Below are positions 34,469 through 43,697 of a stretch of 64,000 bases of DNA, in pieces. Made by a program: the position numbers and the translations under genes. Source of the DNA: Paenibacillus contaminans. GTDB taxonomy: Bacteria; Bacillota; Bacilli; Paenibacillales; NBRC-103111. Under the pieces are notes generated by a model. The model searched no databases. It was not told where the DNA came from and saw only the letters and a list, made by a program, of their open reading frames with translations. The DNA is taken from positions 310,001-374,000 of the forward strand of contig NZ_QMFB01000002.1 of the NCBI RefSeq assembly GCF_003285015.1, written 5' to 3'. Every line of letters begins with the position of its first letter. Position 1 is the stretch's first letter.

Positions 34469-35992
34469 ATGACTTCCAAAAGAAAAAAAACGAACATTTT
34501 GTTAATAACGAGCGATCAGCAGCACTGGAATACGATCGGCGCATTTAATCCGGAGCTATCCACGCCGAACCTGGACCGGCTCGTCCGCGAAGGAACGGCC
34601 TATACGCGCGCATACTGCCCGAACCCGACTTGCACGCCTACGCGGGCTTCCATCATTACCGGGCAATATCCGAGTCAGCATGGCGCATGGACTCTCGGCA
34701 CCAAGCTGCTGGAGGACCGGCATACGGTGGGCGAGAATTTTAGAGAGGCCGGTTATCGGACGGCGCTTGTCGGCAAAGCGCATTTTCAGCCGCTGCGGGG
34801 GACGGAACAATATCCGTCGCTGGAATCGTATCCGATTTTGCAGGATTTAGATTATTGGCGGGATTTTAACGGTCCGTTCTACGGCTTCGACCATGTCGAG
34901 CTGGCGCGCAACCATACGAACGAAGCGCATGTCGGCCAGCATTACGCGCTTTGGATGGAGCAAAAGGGGCTGGCGAACTGGCGGGACTTTTTCCTGTCTC
35001 CTACCGGTACGATGGACCGTTCGATCAAGCATTCGTGGCCCATACCGGAGGAGTTTCACTACAATACATGGATAGCCGAACGTTCGAACGCCATGCTGGA
35101 AACATATAAAGAAAACGACGAACCGTTTTTCTTGTGGGCGAGCTTTTTCGATCCGCATCCGGATTATTTGGTGCCGGCTCCTTGGGACGCCATGTACAAT
35201 CCCGACAAGCTGACGATTCCGTCTGTAACGCCAGGAGAGCATGCTCAAAACCCGCCGCATTTCGGGATGACGCAGGAGCGTCAGCCGGATTTCTCTCATC
35301 TGCGCGAGAGCGGAAACGGCATACACGGCTACCACTCGCACCTGATCGACGACGAAAAAGAACGCAAGCAGCTCGTAGCGACGTATTACGGCATGATCAG
35401 CCTGATGGACAAATATATCGGCCGCATACTCGACAAGCTTGACGAGCTCGGGCTCGCGGAAGACACCGTCGTCGTATTTACGACGGATCACGGCCATTTT
35501 TTCGGGCAGCACGGGCTGCAGGCCAAGGGCGGCTTCCATTACGAGGACTTGATCAAGCTCCCGTTCATCGTCCGCCATCCGGGACAAGTTCCGGCCGGCC
35601 GCGTCAGCGCTTCGATCCAGTCGCTGGTCGACTTGGCGCCGACGTTCCTGAGCTTGTGCGGCATCCCGGTCCCGCATGCGATGACCGGAATCGATCAAAG
35701 CCGCGTATGGCGCGGCGAGCAAGAACAAGCGCGCGACCATGCCGTCTGCGAATTCCGTCACGAGCCGACGACCATTCATCAGAAGACCTATGTAAACAGC
35801 CGTTACAAGCTAACCGTCTACTACAACCAAACGTACGGCGAGCTTTTCGACCTGCTGGAGGATCCGGGCGAGCTGAACAACCGCTGGGACGATGAGACAT
35901 ACACCGAGGTCAAAGCCGAGCTGATGCTAAAATTTTTATGGGCCGAGCTCGGCAAGGAACCGATGCCGATGCCGCGGATTTGGGGGGCTTAG
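34469..35992 (+). CDS. Type I sulfatase
   Basis: A 507-residue arylsulfatase-family enzyme without a signal peptide, hence cytoplasmic. It hydrolyses sulfate esters, probably on a sugar. The Cys-type signature CTPTRASIITG puts the residue that becomes formylglycine at Cys55. The N-terminal metal-binding Asp is in LLITSDQQHWN, and the second metal site in FTTDHGHFFGQHG. GGAGG precedes the ATG. Formylglycine formation needs a maturase, none of which is in the window. It stands alone beside its AraC regulator, pointing to uptake and desulfation of a sulfated glycan. Confidence 0.92.
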   Translation: MTSKRKKTNILLITSDQQHWNTIGAFNPELSTPNLDRLVREGTAYTRAYCPNPTCTPTRASIITGQYPSQHGAWTLGTKLLEDRHTVGENFREAGYRTALVGKAHFQPLRGTEQYPSLESYPILQDLDYWRDFNGPFYGFDHVELARNHTNEAHVGQHYALWMEQKGLANWRDFFLSPTGTMDRSIKHSWPIPEEFHYNTWIAERSNAMLETYKENDEPFFLWASFFDPHPDYLVPAPWDAMYNPDKLTIPSVTPGEHAQNPPHFGMTQERQPDFSHLRESGNGIHGYHSHLIDDEKERKQLVATYYGMISLMDKYIGRILDKLDELGLAEDTVVVFTTDHGHFFGQHGLQAKGGFHYEDLIKLPFIVRHPGQVPAGRVSASIQSLVDLAPTFLSLCGIPVPHAMTGIDQSRVWRGEQEQARDHAVCEFRHEPTTIHQKTYVNSRYKLTVYYNQTYGELFDLLEDPGELNNRWDDETYTEVKAELMLKFLWAELGKEPMPMPRIWGA

Positions 35993-36249
35993 CTGGGATC
36001 CATTTGTGACAGAGCAGTCATACGGCTATGCTTCATGCCTCTTCCGTCGGGCGCCGAATCATTGGCTATGACTGAAGATTCGGCGCAGTCGTATTAACGG
36101 CTGCGCAGCGTCTTTTCCATATCTCCCTGTGACGCCGCCAGCTATCAGCTTTTCACACGTCGCATATGACTGACGCATGTTGTCAACAGTTCGTCTTAGT
36201 TCGTCTTCATGCAGCGGACCTTCGCGCCGGGAGCTGAGCGCAGGCGAAA

Positions 36250-36445
36250 TGCGCTGCAGTCCGATTTTGCCCATCTGGAACCGAGTCGGGCTCTCTTTCT
36301 TAGCCTGCAGTCCGAAAACGACCGCTTAAAACGGCAATTTAGCTCGGAACACCGGTAAATCCATTCGCTAAGCGGGCAAAATCGGACTACAATGCAAGAG
36401 GCGCCTTGATTCCTTACTACAAGTATGCAAATTCGGACTACAAGC
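36250..36445. repeat. Dispersed inverted-repeat element, family II, copy 1
   Basis: It matches copy 2 at 59717-59930 over most of its length. It has arms containing CAGTCCGATTTTGCCC (from 36252) and GGGCAAAATCGGACTAC (to about 36395), and inner sub-repeats TGCAGTCCGAAAACG and TTCGGACTACAAGCAT. Together with the next feature it occupies most of the 35993-36773 gap, in which I support no gene. Confidence 0.8.
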
Positions 36446-36598
36446 ATACGGGCCTTCGATAGCATCGCCAAGATAGGAAATCCGGCTTTTACCAGCATAC
36501 GGAACCTTTGATAACATTCACCATGATGGATAAATTCGGCCTTTACCAGCATACGGAACCTTCGATAACATTCACTATGCAGGCAAATTTTGCCCTAC
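36443..36598. repeat. Degenerate tandem repeat, three units of 51-54 bases
   Basis: Units beginning AGCATACGG at 36443, 36494 and 36548 share AGCATACGGRCCTTYGATA and a following AAATTCGGCCTTTACC-type end. They continue directly from the family II element. Confidence 0.7.
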
Positions 36599-36703
36599 AG
36601 AGGCGCCCAGATGGCAGCAGGTTTCTCGAATTGTCTCGATTCGCTCGGGCGCTCCGATTGAGGTCGAGCCTTTGACAAGTTCGGAGAAAGCGGCTTCGTA
36701 AGC

Positions 36704-36740
36704 AAAAAGACTGCTTCATTAACACCGAAGCAGTCTTTTT
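36704..36740. terminator. Bidirectional terminator after rocF
   Basis: Perfect 14-base arms, AAAAAGACTGCTTC and GAAGCAGTCTTTTT, surround a nine-base loop. Read on the minus strand it ends arginase transcription 34 bases after the stop. Confidence 0.9.
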
Positions 36741-36773
36741 ACGTCCAAAACATTCACTATCCGCCCTCCGCGC

Positions 36774-37688
36774 TTACATGATTTTCTCGCCCATCAGCGA
36801 GGCGATCAGCTCGACCGCCGCCTTCGCCGTCTGGTTCTGAATATCGAGCGTCGGATTCACCTCGACGAACTCCGCGCTTGTGACGATGCCCGCATCGGCA
36901 AGCAGCTCCATGGCAAGCAAGCTTTCGCGGAGCGTGATTCCCGCCGGAACGGGAGTGCCTACTCCCGGTGCATCCTTCGGATCTACGCCGTCCAGGTCAA
37001 GGCTGAGATGGACGCCGTCCGTGCCTTTGGATACGATATCGATCGCCCGCTCCGTCACAGCCGATATGCCCAAGCGATCGACCTCATGCATGGTGAAAAC
37101 CGTCACGCCCAGCCGCTTCAAAAAAATCCGTTCGCCGGGATCCAGCGATCGTGCGCCGATAATGGCTACATGCTCGGGCTTCACCTTCGGCCGGTCTCCC
37201 CCGATACCGGTCAGCAGCGGATGCCCGTAACCCATGGCCACAGCAAGCGCCATCCCGTGAATGTTGCCGGAGGGCGACGTTTCCGCCGTATTGACGTCGC
37301 CGTGGGAGTCGTACCAGATGACGCCGACGTTCGACTTCTTCCTTCGCAGCCCTGCAAGCGTCCCGATCGCGATGCTGTGATCGCCGCCGAGCACAAGCGG
37401 AAACCGCCCTTTCTCTGCGATGCCCGCAACCGCTTCGCATAATTCCTCGTTCACACGAACGATCTCGTACAAATACTTCAAATTCGATTCCGGCACATCG
37501 GAATGATGCTTCGCCCTCCTGACCACCAGATCGCCTTCATCGGCTACGACAAATCCGAGCTGCTCGAGCCGCTGCTCCACGCCCGCGCATCGAATGCTGC
37601 TCGGCCCCATATCGACGCCGCGCCGGTCGGCGCCGAGATCCATCGGCACCCCGATCAGCGACAACTCCTTATTTTCCCATTCCTTCAT
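36774..37688 (-). CDS. rocF: Arginase
   Basis: A 304-residue binuclear manganese enzyme hydrolysing arginine to ornithine and urea. Metal-binding motifs are LGGDHS, WYDSHGDVN (usually DAHxD, here DSHGD) and SLDLDGVDP; the N-terminal LIGVPMDLGADRRGVDMGPSSIR is typical of the RocF group. GGGAGG precedes the ATG. rocD lies upstream in the same direction across 228 bases, so arginine is taken through ornithine to glutamate semialdehyde. That gap contains short AT-rich palindromes (GAAAATTTTC) but no clear promoter. Confidence 0.95.
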   Translation of the reverse strand: MKEWENKELSLIGVPMDLGADRRGVDMGPSSIRCAGVEQRLEQLGFVVADEGDLVVRRAKHHSDVPESNLKYLYEIVRVNEELCEAVAGIAEKGRFPLVLGGDHSIAIGTLAGLRRKKSNVGVIWYDSHGDVNTAETSPSGNIHGMALAVAMGYGHPLLTGIGGDRPKVKPEHVAIIGARSLDPGERIFLKRLGVTVFTMHEVDRLGISAVTERAIDIVSKGTDGVHLSLDLDGVDPKDAPGVGTPVPAGITLRESLLAMELLADAGIVTSAEFVEVNPTLDIQNQTAKAAVELIASLMGEKIM

Positions 37689-37916
37689 AGCGGCAGCCTC
37701 CCGTCAGTCTTATCGTCTGTCTGCGAACCGCCACAAGCTCCTTCTTCCTTTGCTGCGAAATGCACATACCCCCGGCTTTGAATGACCAAATTCGTTTCGT
37801 AAGCGATCGCCCGACAGAATGCCGAATAGATAATCTGCTTCTATTTTTTCGTGGTCTCGAAAATTTCGTTTGTTACCAGGAAAATTTTCTTCATCGATGA
37901 ACTTTACCGTTATCCG

Positions 37917-39110
37917 TTATCCGGCCAGCACGCCCTCAAGCCTTTCCAGCGCCCAATCGAGCTGTTCCTTCGTTACCGTCAGCGGCGGCGCGAGGCGTAT
38001 CGTGTTCTCGTGCGTTTCTTTGCACAAAAGCCCGGCTTGCATCAATCGTTCGCAATAGGGCCGCGCCTTGCCGTGAAGCTCGATGCCGATAAACAGTCCT
38101 TTGCCGCGAATTTCGCGGATGAGCGGACTTTCCAGCCGCTCCAGCGCCTCTTTCATGTATGCGCCTAGCGCAAGCGATCGTTCGGCCAGCCCTTCCTCCT
38201 CCAGCACGCGCAAAGCCGCCGAGGCTACTGCGCAAGCAAGCGGATTGCCGCCGAACGTCGAGCCATGCGAGCCGGGCTCGAAAACGCCGAGTACTCCGGC
38301 GTCCGCAGCTACGGCTGACACCGGATATACGCCGCCGCCGAGCGCCTTCCCCAAAATATAAACGTCGGGAACGACATCCTCCCAGTCGCTGCAAAATATC
38401 CGGCCGGTCCGGCCGAGCCCCGTCTGGATTTCATCAGCCATCAACAGGACATTGCTGCGCTTGCAAATCGCCGCCGCCTCCCGCAAATAACCGTCAGGCG
38501 GCACGACGATCCCGGCCTCCCCTTGAATCGGCTCGACGAGAAACGCCGCCGTCTCCGGCGTGATCGCTTCCTCCAGCGCGTGCAAATCGCCGTAAGGAAC
38601 CGTCCGGAAGCCCGGCGTAAACGGTCCGAAGCCTCTTTTATACGCTTCCTCGGATGAGAACGACGTAATCGTTACCGTTCTCCCGTGGAAATTTCCCTCG
38701 CAGACGATGATTTCCGCTTGCCCGTCGGGGACTTTTTTGATATCGTACGCCCAACGTCTGGCCGCTTTGATTGCCGTCTCCACCGCTTCCGCTCCCGTAT
38801 TCATCGGGATGAACATGTTTTTTGACGTAAGCCGAGACAGCTGCTCATATAACTCCGCGAGCGGTTCATTGTGAAAAGCCCGAGACGTCAGCGTCACCTT
38901 ATCCGCCTGTTCTTTAAGCGCCGACACGATCGCCGGATGCCGGTGTCCGAAATTCAGCGCGGAATAACTGCTGAGCATGTCCATGTACCGGTTCCCTTCC
39001 GGGTCCTCCACCCAGACCCCTTCGGCCCGGGAAATGACGATCGGCAGCGGATTGTAATTTTTTGCGCCGAGCGCTAACGTCCGATCGATAATTTGCCGCG
39101 ATTTTGTCAT
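37917..39110 (-). CDS. rocD: Ornithine aminotransferase
   Basis: A 397-residue class III pyridoxal-phosphate aminotransferase that converts ornithine and 2-oxoglutarate to glutamate semialdehyde and glutamate. The cofactor Lys255 is in [16 protein letters not shown]; other marks are [20 protein letters not shown] and [16 protein letters not shown] start at the ATG at 39110, eight bases after GGAGGG; a longer frame to 39173 lies before that site. A CcpA-type cre box lies in its leader. Feeds the arginine catabolic route with rocF. Confidence 0.95.
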   Translation of the reverse strand: MTKSRQIIDRTLALGAKNYNPLPIVISRAEGVWVEDPEGNRYMDMLSSYSALNFGHRHPAIVSALKEQADKVTLTSRAFHNEPLAELYEQLSRLTSKNMFIPMNTGAEAVETAIKAARRWAYDIKKVPDGQAEIIVCEGNFHGRTVTITSFSSEEAYKRGFGPFTPGFRTVPYGDLHALEEAITPETAAFLVEPIQGEAGIVVPPDGYLREAAAICKRSNVLLMADEIQTGLGRTGRIFCSDWEDVVPDVYILGKALGGGVYPVSAVAADAGVLGVFEPGSHGSTFGGNPLACAVASAALRVLEEEGLAERSLALGAYMKEALERLESPLIREIRGKGLFIGIELHGKARPYCERLMQAGLLCKETHENTIRLAPPLTVTKEQLDWALERLEGVLAG

Positions 39111-39175
39111 GCGATCTCCCTCCTCTTCAAAGTAAAGCTGAAAGGATCGTCTTCGGCCAACATCGAAACACAAGA

Positions 39176-39190
39176 ATGAAAACGCTTTCT
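39176..39190. promoter_or_regulatory. Catabolite-responsive (cre) box before rocD
   Basis: ATGAAAACGCTTTCT matches the CcpA site consensus at all but the last position. A TATAAT -10 hexamer for rocD lies at 39207-39212 on the minus strand (no good -35 seen), putting the box just downstream of the predicted start, a road-block position. Confidence 0.65.
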
Positions 39191-39451
39191 ACATGGTGTT
39201 ACTTTCATTATACTCACGTGACGCGGCGAACGATACGGGAACATTCTTACAATCCATCATAAGTTTGGAGCTTGAAAACTGTGCATACTCCTATTTCTCT
39301 CTATCAGAAAAAGCGGCTGTCAGTCGTGAAGCATCCAATTTCTTTCCTGCGGGCCATTTCCACGCTGGAATTTTGTGTAGCTGGGGAGCTGTAAAGCCAG
39401 CCTGTTTCGGAAGGAGAAACGCCGCCCTGCCCCGTCCAGGCAAAATAAAGG

Positions 39452-39490
39452 AAAACGGTTCCTCGGATCAATACATCCGGGGAACCGTTT
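39452..39490 (-). terminator. Terminator of lplA
   Basis: Arms AAACGGTTCC(C)CGGAT and ATCCG(A)GGAACCGTTT form a long stem, followed on the minus strand by TTCCTTTATTTT. It lies 15 bases after the lplA stop. The rest of the 39111-39504 gap holds the rocD promoter and cre box. Confidence 0.85.
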
Positions 39491-39504
39491 ATTCAAAATC
39501 CATG

Positions 39505-40494
39505 TCAAAACATAAGCTCAAGCCATTGTTCTTTGGTGATCGGCCCAAAATAAAGGGTCAAATCGTTATCCTCCAGCATGCTGCGCACGGCGGCTTCGTC
39601 ATACTTCAAGCCGATTAGCTGCTCTGCAAACTCCTCGGCGTCCAGAGCGCCGAAAAAGTCGCCGAATACGGCCGCTTCCGCGATTTGGCCGTTTTTGACG
39701 TCAAGCCGGACATCGAACGTGCCGACGCCTTCGATACGCTTCGTATGCCTGATGTTAAACGCCGGCGATTTGCCGTAATTCCAATCCCAGTTTCGGTAGC
39801 GCTCGTCCGCAAGCTTCCGAACCGCCTCCCAGTCCGCTTCCGACAGCTTGTACTCGGGAACGCCGGCTCCGCCGAAAATCGATTCCAGCAGCTTTTGCCT
39901 GAATTCGGCGACGGTAAGCGGCTCTAGTAAAAACTCTGATATGTTCGCCACCCGGCTGCGGATCGATTTTACGCCCTTCGACTTGATCTTCTCGAGATTG
40001 ACGTTTAGTGCAGACACTACGTTCTCGATTTCCGAATCAAACATGAGCGTGCCGTGGCTGAACATACGGCCTCTTGTGGAATACTGCGCATTGCCGGAAA
40101 TTTTACGCTCGCCGACTTGTATGTCATTGCGCCCGGTCAGCTCCGCCTCGACGCCGAGCTCGTGCAGCGCCTTCACGACAGGCTCCGTGAACTTGCGGTA
40201 ATTATGGAACGATTTTCCGTCGTCATTGGTGATGAAGCTGAAATTCAAATTGCCGAGATCATGATACACCGCGCCTCCGCCGGACAAACGGCGCACGACA
40301 TGGATACCGTTCTCCTTCACGTATGCGGCGTTTATTTCCTCCACCGTATTTTGGTTTTTGCCGATAATGATCGACGGCTCATTAATGTAGAAAAGCAAAT
40401 AATCGTCGTCAGCCGGAAAATGTTTAAGCGCGTACTCCTCAAGGGCCAAGTTCAGCGCCGGATCGGTAATGCCTCGGTTGTCTATAAACAGCAT
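39505..40494 (-). CDS. lplA: Lipoate-protein ligase A
   Basis: A 329-residue enzyme that activates free lipoate with ATP and attaches it to lipoyl domains of 2-oxoacid dehydrogenases and GcvH. The catalytic domain has VVRRLSGGGAVYHDLGNLNFSFI and the lysine-bearing GRNDIQVGERKISGNAQY loop; a C-terminal LplA-specific accessory domain follows (KSPAFNIRHTKRIEGVGTFDVRLDVKNG). AAGGAG precedes the ATG at 40494; an upstream frame to 40554 lies before that site and over the -10 box. It forms a single-gene unit. Confidence 0.93.
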   Translation of the reverse strand: MLFIDNRGITDPALNLALEEYALKHFPADDDYLLFYINEPSIIIGKNQNTVEEINAAYVKENGIHVVRRLSGGGAVYHDLGNLNFSFITNDDGKSFHNYRKFTEPVVKALHELGVEAELTGRNDIQVGERKISGNAQYSTRGRMFSHGTLMFDSEIENVVSALNVNLEKIKSKGVKSIRSRVANISEFLLEPLTVAEFRQKLLESIFGGAGVPEYKLSEADWEAVRKLADERYRNWDWNYGKSPAFNIRHTKRIEGVGTFDVRLDVKNGQIAEAAVFGDFFGALDAEEFAEQLIGLKYDEAAVRSMLEDNDLTLYFGPITKEQWLELMF

Positions 40495-40552
40495 AAGCAG
40501 GCTCTCCTTATCGATGGCATGTCGAGTCGCCGTCCGCAGACGGTCTCTCACC

Positions 40553-40582
40553 ACTATACCTTATAGGAACGGTATTTTTCCA
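40553..40582 (-). promoter_or_regulatory. Probable lplA promoter
   Basis: TGGAAA (40577-40582) and TATAGT (40553-40558) on the minus strand, 18 bases apart. The remainder of the 301-base gap to 40795 shows nothing I can identify. Confidence 0.5.
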
Positions 40583-40795
40583 CCTCTGCAAGGCACCGTG
40601 ATCAAACGAAGCGCCCCCCTTCGCAGCGCAAACTTATTCCAGTTTGGCCCGCTCCCCAATGATCAGCGAAATTTGCCGAAATGCTGCAAATATGCTCAAC
40701 ATCCCCGCGCATAGGCGGCATTGAGCCCATACGATCGATACTCCGGCAGCTAACCGAAATTGTTACATGATATCCCCCTTCAAGGACATTTGGAA

Positions 40796-41806
40796 TCAGC
40801 CTTCACCATTTGTTTCTTGCAGACTTGCCGCTTCATAAACGGCGTCGAGCGTGCGCTGCAGCTCCTGCTGGCCGTCCATCGCCTCGCTCCAGCGGCAACG
40901 ATTGTTCATCAGCTCGGCGAAGCCGTCGATTTCTTTGGCATACAAATTTCCGGCCTCATATTGGATCTCTTCCGCGGCGACCGTCCCGGTTCGCTTGAGC
41001 CGGAGCGTACCTCGCTCCTCCTGTCCGAGCGTCCCTCCCGCAAGGAGTGCTCCCTCCGTGCCGTATACGTCGAAACGAGTTTCGGCAACGTCTTCCGGTA
41101 TGTTAAAATGCATCGACAGCAGAGCATGGCCGCCTCCCTCCAGCTCCGCGAGCACCGATGCGCTATCTTCCACCTCGTAGGTAAACGTCATAGTGTCCAT
41201 AAATGCCGCGACTCGCTTAATCTTACGACCGGACACGAACTGAACGAGATCAAGACAATGTGGACCCAAGTCCATAAAGACGCCGCCGCCACCGATCTCC
41301 TTTCTTTGACGCCATGCACCCGCCATTTCCGGATAACGAAAACAAAACGACATCCGAATCGACACGACGTCGCCGATTACGCCGGCCCTCACCGCATCGC
41401 GCATCTTTCGGTGCAGCGCATGGTAACGCATCATGAGCGCCCCATCGAAAAATACGCCTGCGTTTTCACAGGCTTCCCGAATCGCCTCCAACTCGCCGAG
41501 ATTCATCCCGATCGGCTTTTCGATCAGCATCGGTTTGCCGGCTGCTGCGCATGCAAGCGCGTGCTCCAAATGGAATTTCACCGGAGAGGCGATATAAACG
41601 GCATCGAGATTTCCGCTGTCCCGCAGCATCTCGCTCACCGAGACATACCCCTGCGCCATTGGAAACCGCGCTTGCACCTCCGCCAGCTTCCGTTCGTCGG
41701 TTCTCATGACGGCTGCAACCGTTGAGCTGCCCGACGCCAGCATGCCCGGTATCGTCCGATTGACGGCAATGCCGCCTGCGCCGATAACCCCCCATCTTAT
41801 TTTCAT
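40796..41806 (-). CDS. Gfo/Idh/MocA-family oxidoreductase
   Basis: A 336-residue NAD(P)-dependent sugar dehydrogenase-like protein. The N-terminal Rossmann site is WGVIGAGGIAVNRTIPG, the family LIEKPIG motif follows near residue 95, and the C-terminal alpha/beta domain holds GGVFMDLGPHCLDLVQF with the candidate catalytic His. It overlaps the preceding mutarotase-like gene by four bases (ATGA), and its ribosome site AAGGAG lies inside that gene, so the two are coupled. It is probably the last step of the glycan cluster at 40.8-52.3 kb, where it would oxidise an imported sugar. Confidence 0.88.
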   Translation of the reverse strand: MKIRWGVIGAGGIAVNRTIPGMLASGSSTVAAVMRTDERKLAEVQARFPMAQGYVSVSEMLRDSGNLDAVYIASPVKFHLEHALACAAAGKPMLIEKPIGMNLGELEAIREACENAGVFFDGALMMRYHALHRKMRDAVRAGVIGDVVSIRMSFCFRYPEMAGAWRQRKEIGGGGVFMDLGPHCLDLVQFVSGRKIKRVAAFMDTMTFTYEVEDSASVLAELEGGGHALLSMHFNIPEDVAETRFDVYGTEGALLAGGTLGQEERGTLRLKRTGTVAAEEIQYEAGNLYAKEIDGFAELMNNRCRWSEAMDGQQELQRTLDAVYEAASLQETNGEG

Positions 41807-42804
41807 CGGAGCAGCTCTCCTTCTTGCGTCACGCCCGCAATAGGCGATTCGATGGTATGAATGACAGCCGTCAGCCAGGCTTCCGCGCTTTCCCCCGGCT
41901 GCAAAAACGGAGCTTCACCCGCCGCGACGGCCTGCTCCAATATCGGGACGTTGGACCTTTGAGGCTCTAAAGCCAACCCGCGTACGTTTCCATGAAAAGG
42001 AGAAGTCTTCTCCGCGAAGTTTTCTTGCCAGAGCCATAGATACGGAAACGCTCCCCCGTCCCAGCACAGGCCGATGCCAACCTGCCGCTTCTCGTTATAC
42101 ACGCTGTACCAGTGACCGCCGAGCTGATCGATAAAAACCATCTCGCTGCACGGAACGGCCGGGAATTGCGACATGTCGATCCGCCCTCCGTCCTTGCCGG
42201 GCATGTCACGCAGCGTACCCGCCGCCTCCGGGATAAGCCTGCTTGCTGCCGGATTGTATTCCGGCCGTTTGTACACCCGGCATGACGGAAGATCGATCCG
42301 GCAGTGTTCGTCGACGAACGACCCGCCGAACGTCACATGATGCCCCCACAGATAGGGCTGAGGATCCGTTCCGATATTCGTCACCTTCTCGCTAATGAAC
42401 AGGCAAGGTCGATCCCGGCGGATCTCGACCGTCTTTTCCAGTCGGTACGGAAGAACGCCGCTCTCCGTTTGCAGCCTCAAGACAATTCGTTCGGGCGTAT
42501 GAACGGCAATCTCATACGTCCACGGCCTGTGCTGAACATCCCCATGTTTGGGGACGGAAATCCCGTTATAGAGGCATGCTTTTCCCGCATTCGGAAACAG
42601 TTCGTACCAACCGCCGACATCGTAATGCAGAGGTCCCTTCGGATCTTGGTACAGAAATTCGGTACCCGTCCATTTATCCGTCCATTCATATAGATGTGCG
42701 CCTTTCCCGGCACAAATGCCGACGCGAATCGTATCGTTCTCAAGCGTAAGCAGCGGAACTTGTTCCCTTTCGGATAAGGTCATTCGGCAGCCGCCGTACA
42801 GCAT
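41803..42804 (-). CDS. Aldose 1-epimerase/mutarotase-fold protein
   Basis: A 333-residue, mostly beta-strand protein resembling the galactose mutarotase-like superfamily (GKGAHLYEWTDKWTGTEFLYQDP, GGWYELFPNAGKACLYNG, LWGHHVTFGGSFVDEHCRID, LWLWQENFAEKTSPFHGNVRGLALEP). The HH pair and the Glu of the last segments are candidates for the catalytic residues. It may interconvert sugar anomers or act as an isomerase; substrate unknown. GGGGGA precedes the ATG. Translationally coupled to the dehydrogenase downstream. Confidence 0.7.
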   Translation of the reverse strand: MLYGGCRMTLSEREQVPLLTLENDTIRVGICAGKGAHLYEWTDKWTGTEFLYQDPKGPLHYDVGGWYELFPNAGKACLYNGISVPKHGDVQHRPWTYEIAVHTPERIVLRLQTESGVLPYRLEKTVEIRRDRPCLFISEKVTNIGTDPQPYLWGHHVTFGGSFVDEHCRIDLPSCRVYKRPEYNPAASRLIPEAAGTLRDMPGKDGGRIDMSQFPAVPCSEMVFIDQLGGHWYSVYNEKRQVGIGLCWDGGAFPYLWLWQENFAEKTSPFHGNVRGLALEPQRSNVPILEQAVAAGEAPFLQPGESAEAWLTAVIHTIESPIAGVTQEGELLR

Positions 42805-42887
42805 GAGGATTCCCCCTTTTTATGATTTGCCGACCGGCAATTACAACAGACCGCTTTCACGGCCCGCAGCATCCGGCTGAATCTTCG

Positions 42888-43661
42888 TCAATCCACTTTG
42901 TCGACCATGTCGCAAAGCCGGTTGTAGCCATCCAGCAGACACCCGAGGTCGCTGCCGGACCAAATGATGTTCATCCCTTGAGCGCGCCAATGGCGCATAT
43001 CGGCTTCACCGCCCATAAACATGCCGCATGAAACGCGATGCCGATCGCATATGCGAATAATGTCCATAACGGTCTCGCGGAAGCGCGGATGATCGAACTG
43101 CCCGGGAATGCCAAGCGATACCGACATATCGTACGGCCCGACGATCGCGCCCGCCACTTCCCCAGTCTCCAGCATCTTATCCAGTGACTCGGCGGCTTGC
43201 GGCGATTCCACCTGAATGAGAATCTGCTTTTCCTTATTGTAGCGGGCAATCTTCTCCTGCAGATCGTCCACTGCGAAATCATAGCCGCCGACGCCCTTTT
43301 TCCCGCGAGGGGGCAGCCGAACCATGTCGATCACCTGCTCCAGCTGCTCCAGCCGTTCAATACGCGGAATCAAGACACCGTCGGCACCCAGATCAAGCAC
43401 CTTGGACACCTGATGATACGCGATATCCGTAACCCGCACGAAGGCCGTCAGTCCGGTCATATTCGCCGTACGGAGCAATGCCTCAAGCTCGCTCCAGTCG
43501 TAATGATTATGCTCCAGCTCAAAAATGGCAAAGTCAAGCTTACGTTTGGCCAGCAGCGGGACGATTCCCGTCCATGTGATGCAGGATATCATCGTGCCGA
43601 ACAGCTTTTCCCGACGCTTCAGCTTCTCCGCCGTAAGGCTTGCATTCCTTTGTTCTGTCAT
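42888..43661 (-). CDS. HpcH/HpaI-family aldolase
   Basis: A 257-residue TIM-barrel metal-dependent aldolase of the 2-keto-3-deoxy sugar acid type. Metal ligands are the Glu of ILIQVESPQAAES and the Asp of AIVGPYDMSVSLG; other marks are FAIFELEHNHYDW, FVRVTDIAYHQVSKVLDLGADGVLIPRI and KKGVGGYDFA. Relatives split keto-deoxy-rhamnonate, -glucarate or homoprotocatechuate products into pyruvate and an aldehyde. GAGGGA precedes the ATG. In this glycan cluster it would cleave a sugar acid made from the imported sugar. Confidence 0.85.
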   Translation of the reverse strand: MTEQRNASLTAEKLKRREKLFGTMISCITWTGIVPLLAKRKLDFAIFELEHNHYDWSELEALLRTANMTGLTAFVRVTDIAYHQVSKVLDLGADGVLIPRIERLEQLEQVIDMVRLPPRGKKGVGGYDFAVDDLQEKIARYNKEKQILIQVESPQAAESLDKMLETGEVAGAIVGPYDMSVSLGIPGQFDHPRFRETVMDIIRICDRHRVSCGMFMGGEADMRHWRAQGMNIIWSGSDLGCLLDGYNRLCDMVDKVD

Positions 43662-43697
43662 GCTGTTCCCTCATTCCTTTCCGTTTGCATCCGCAAG

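Noticed and set aside
36059..36725. Several open frames across the repeat-rich gap
   Set aside because: Their translations follow the family II and tandem repeat units, lack ribosome sites and resemble each other only because the repeats do.
37689..37916. A sigma-54 promoter for rocF
   Set aside because: No TGGCAC-N5-TTGC type -24/-12 pair is present on the minus strand.
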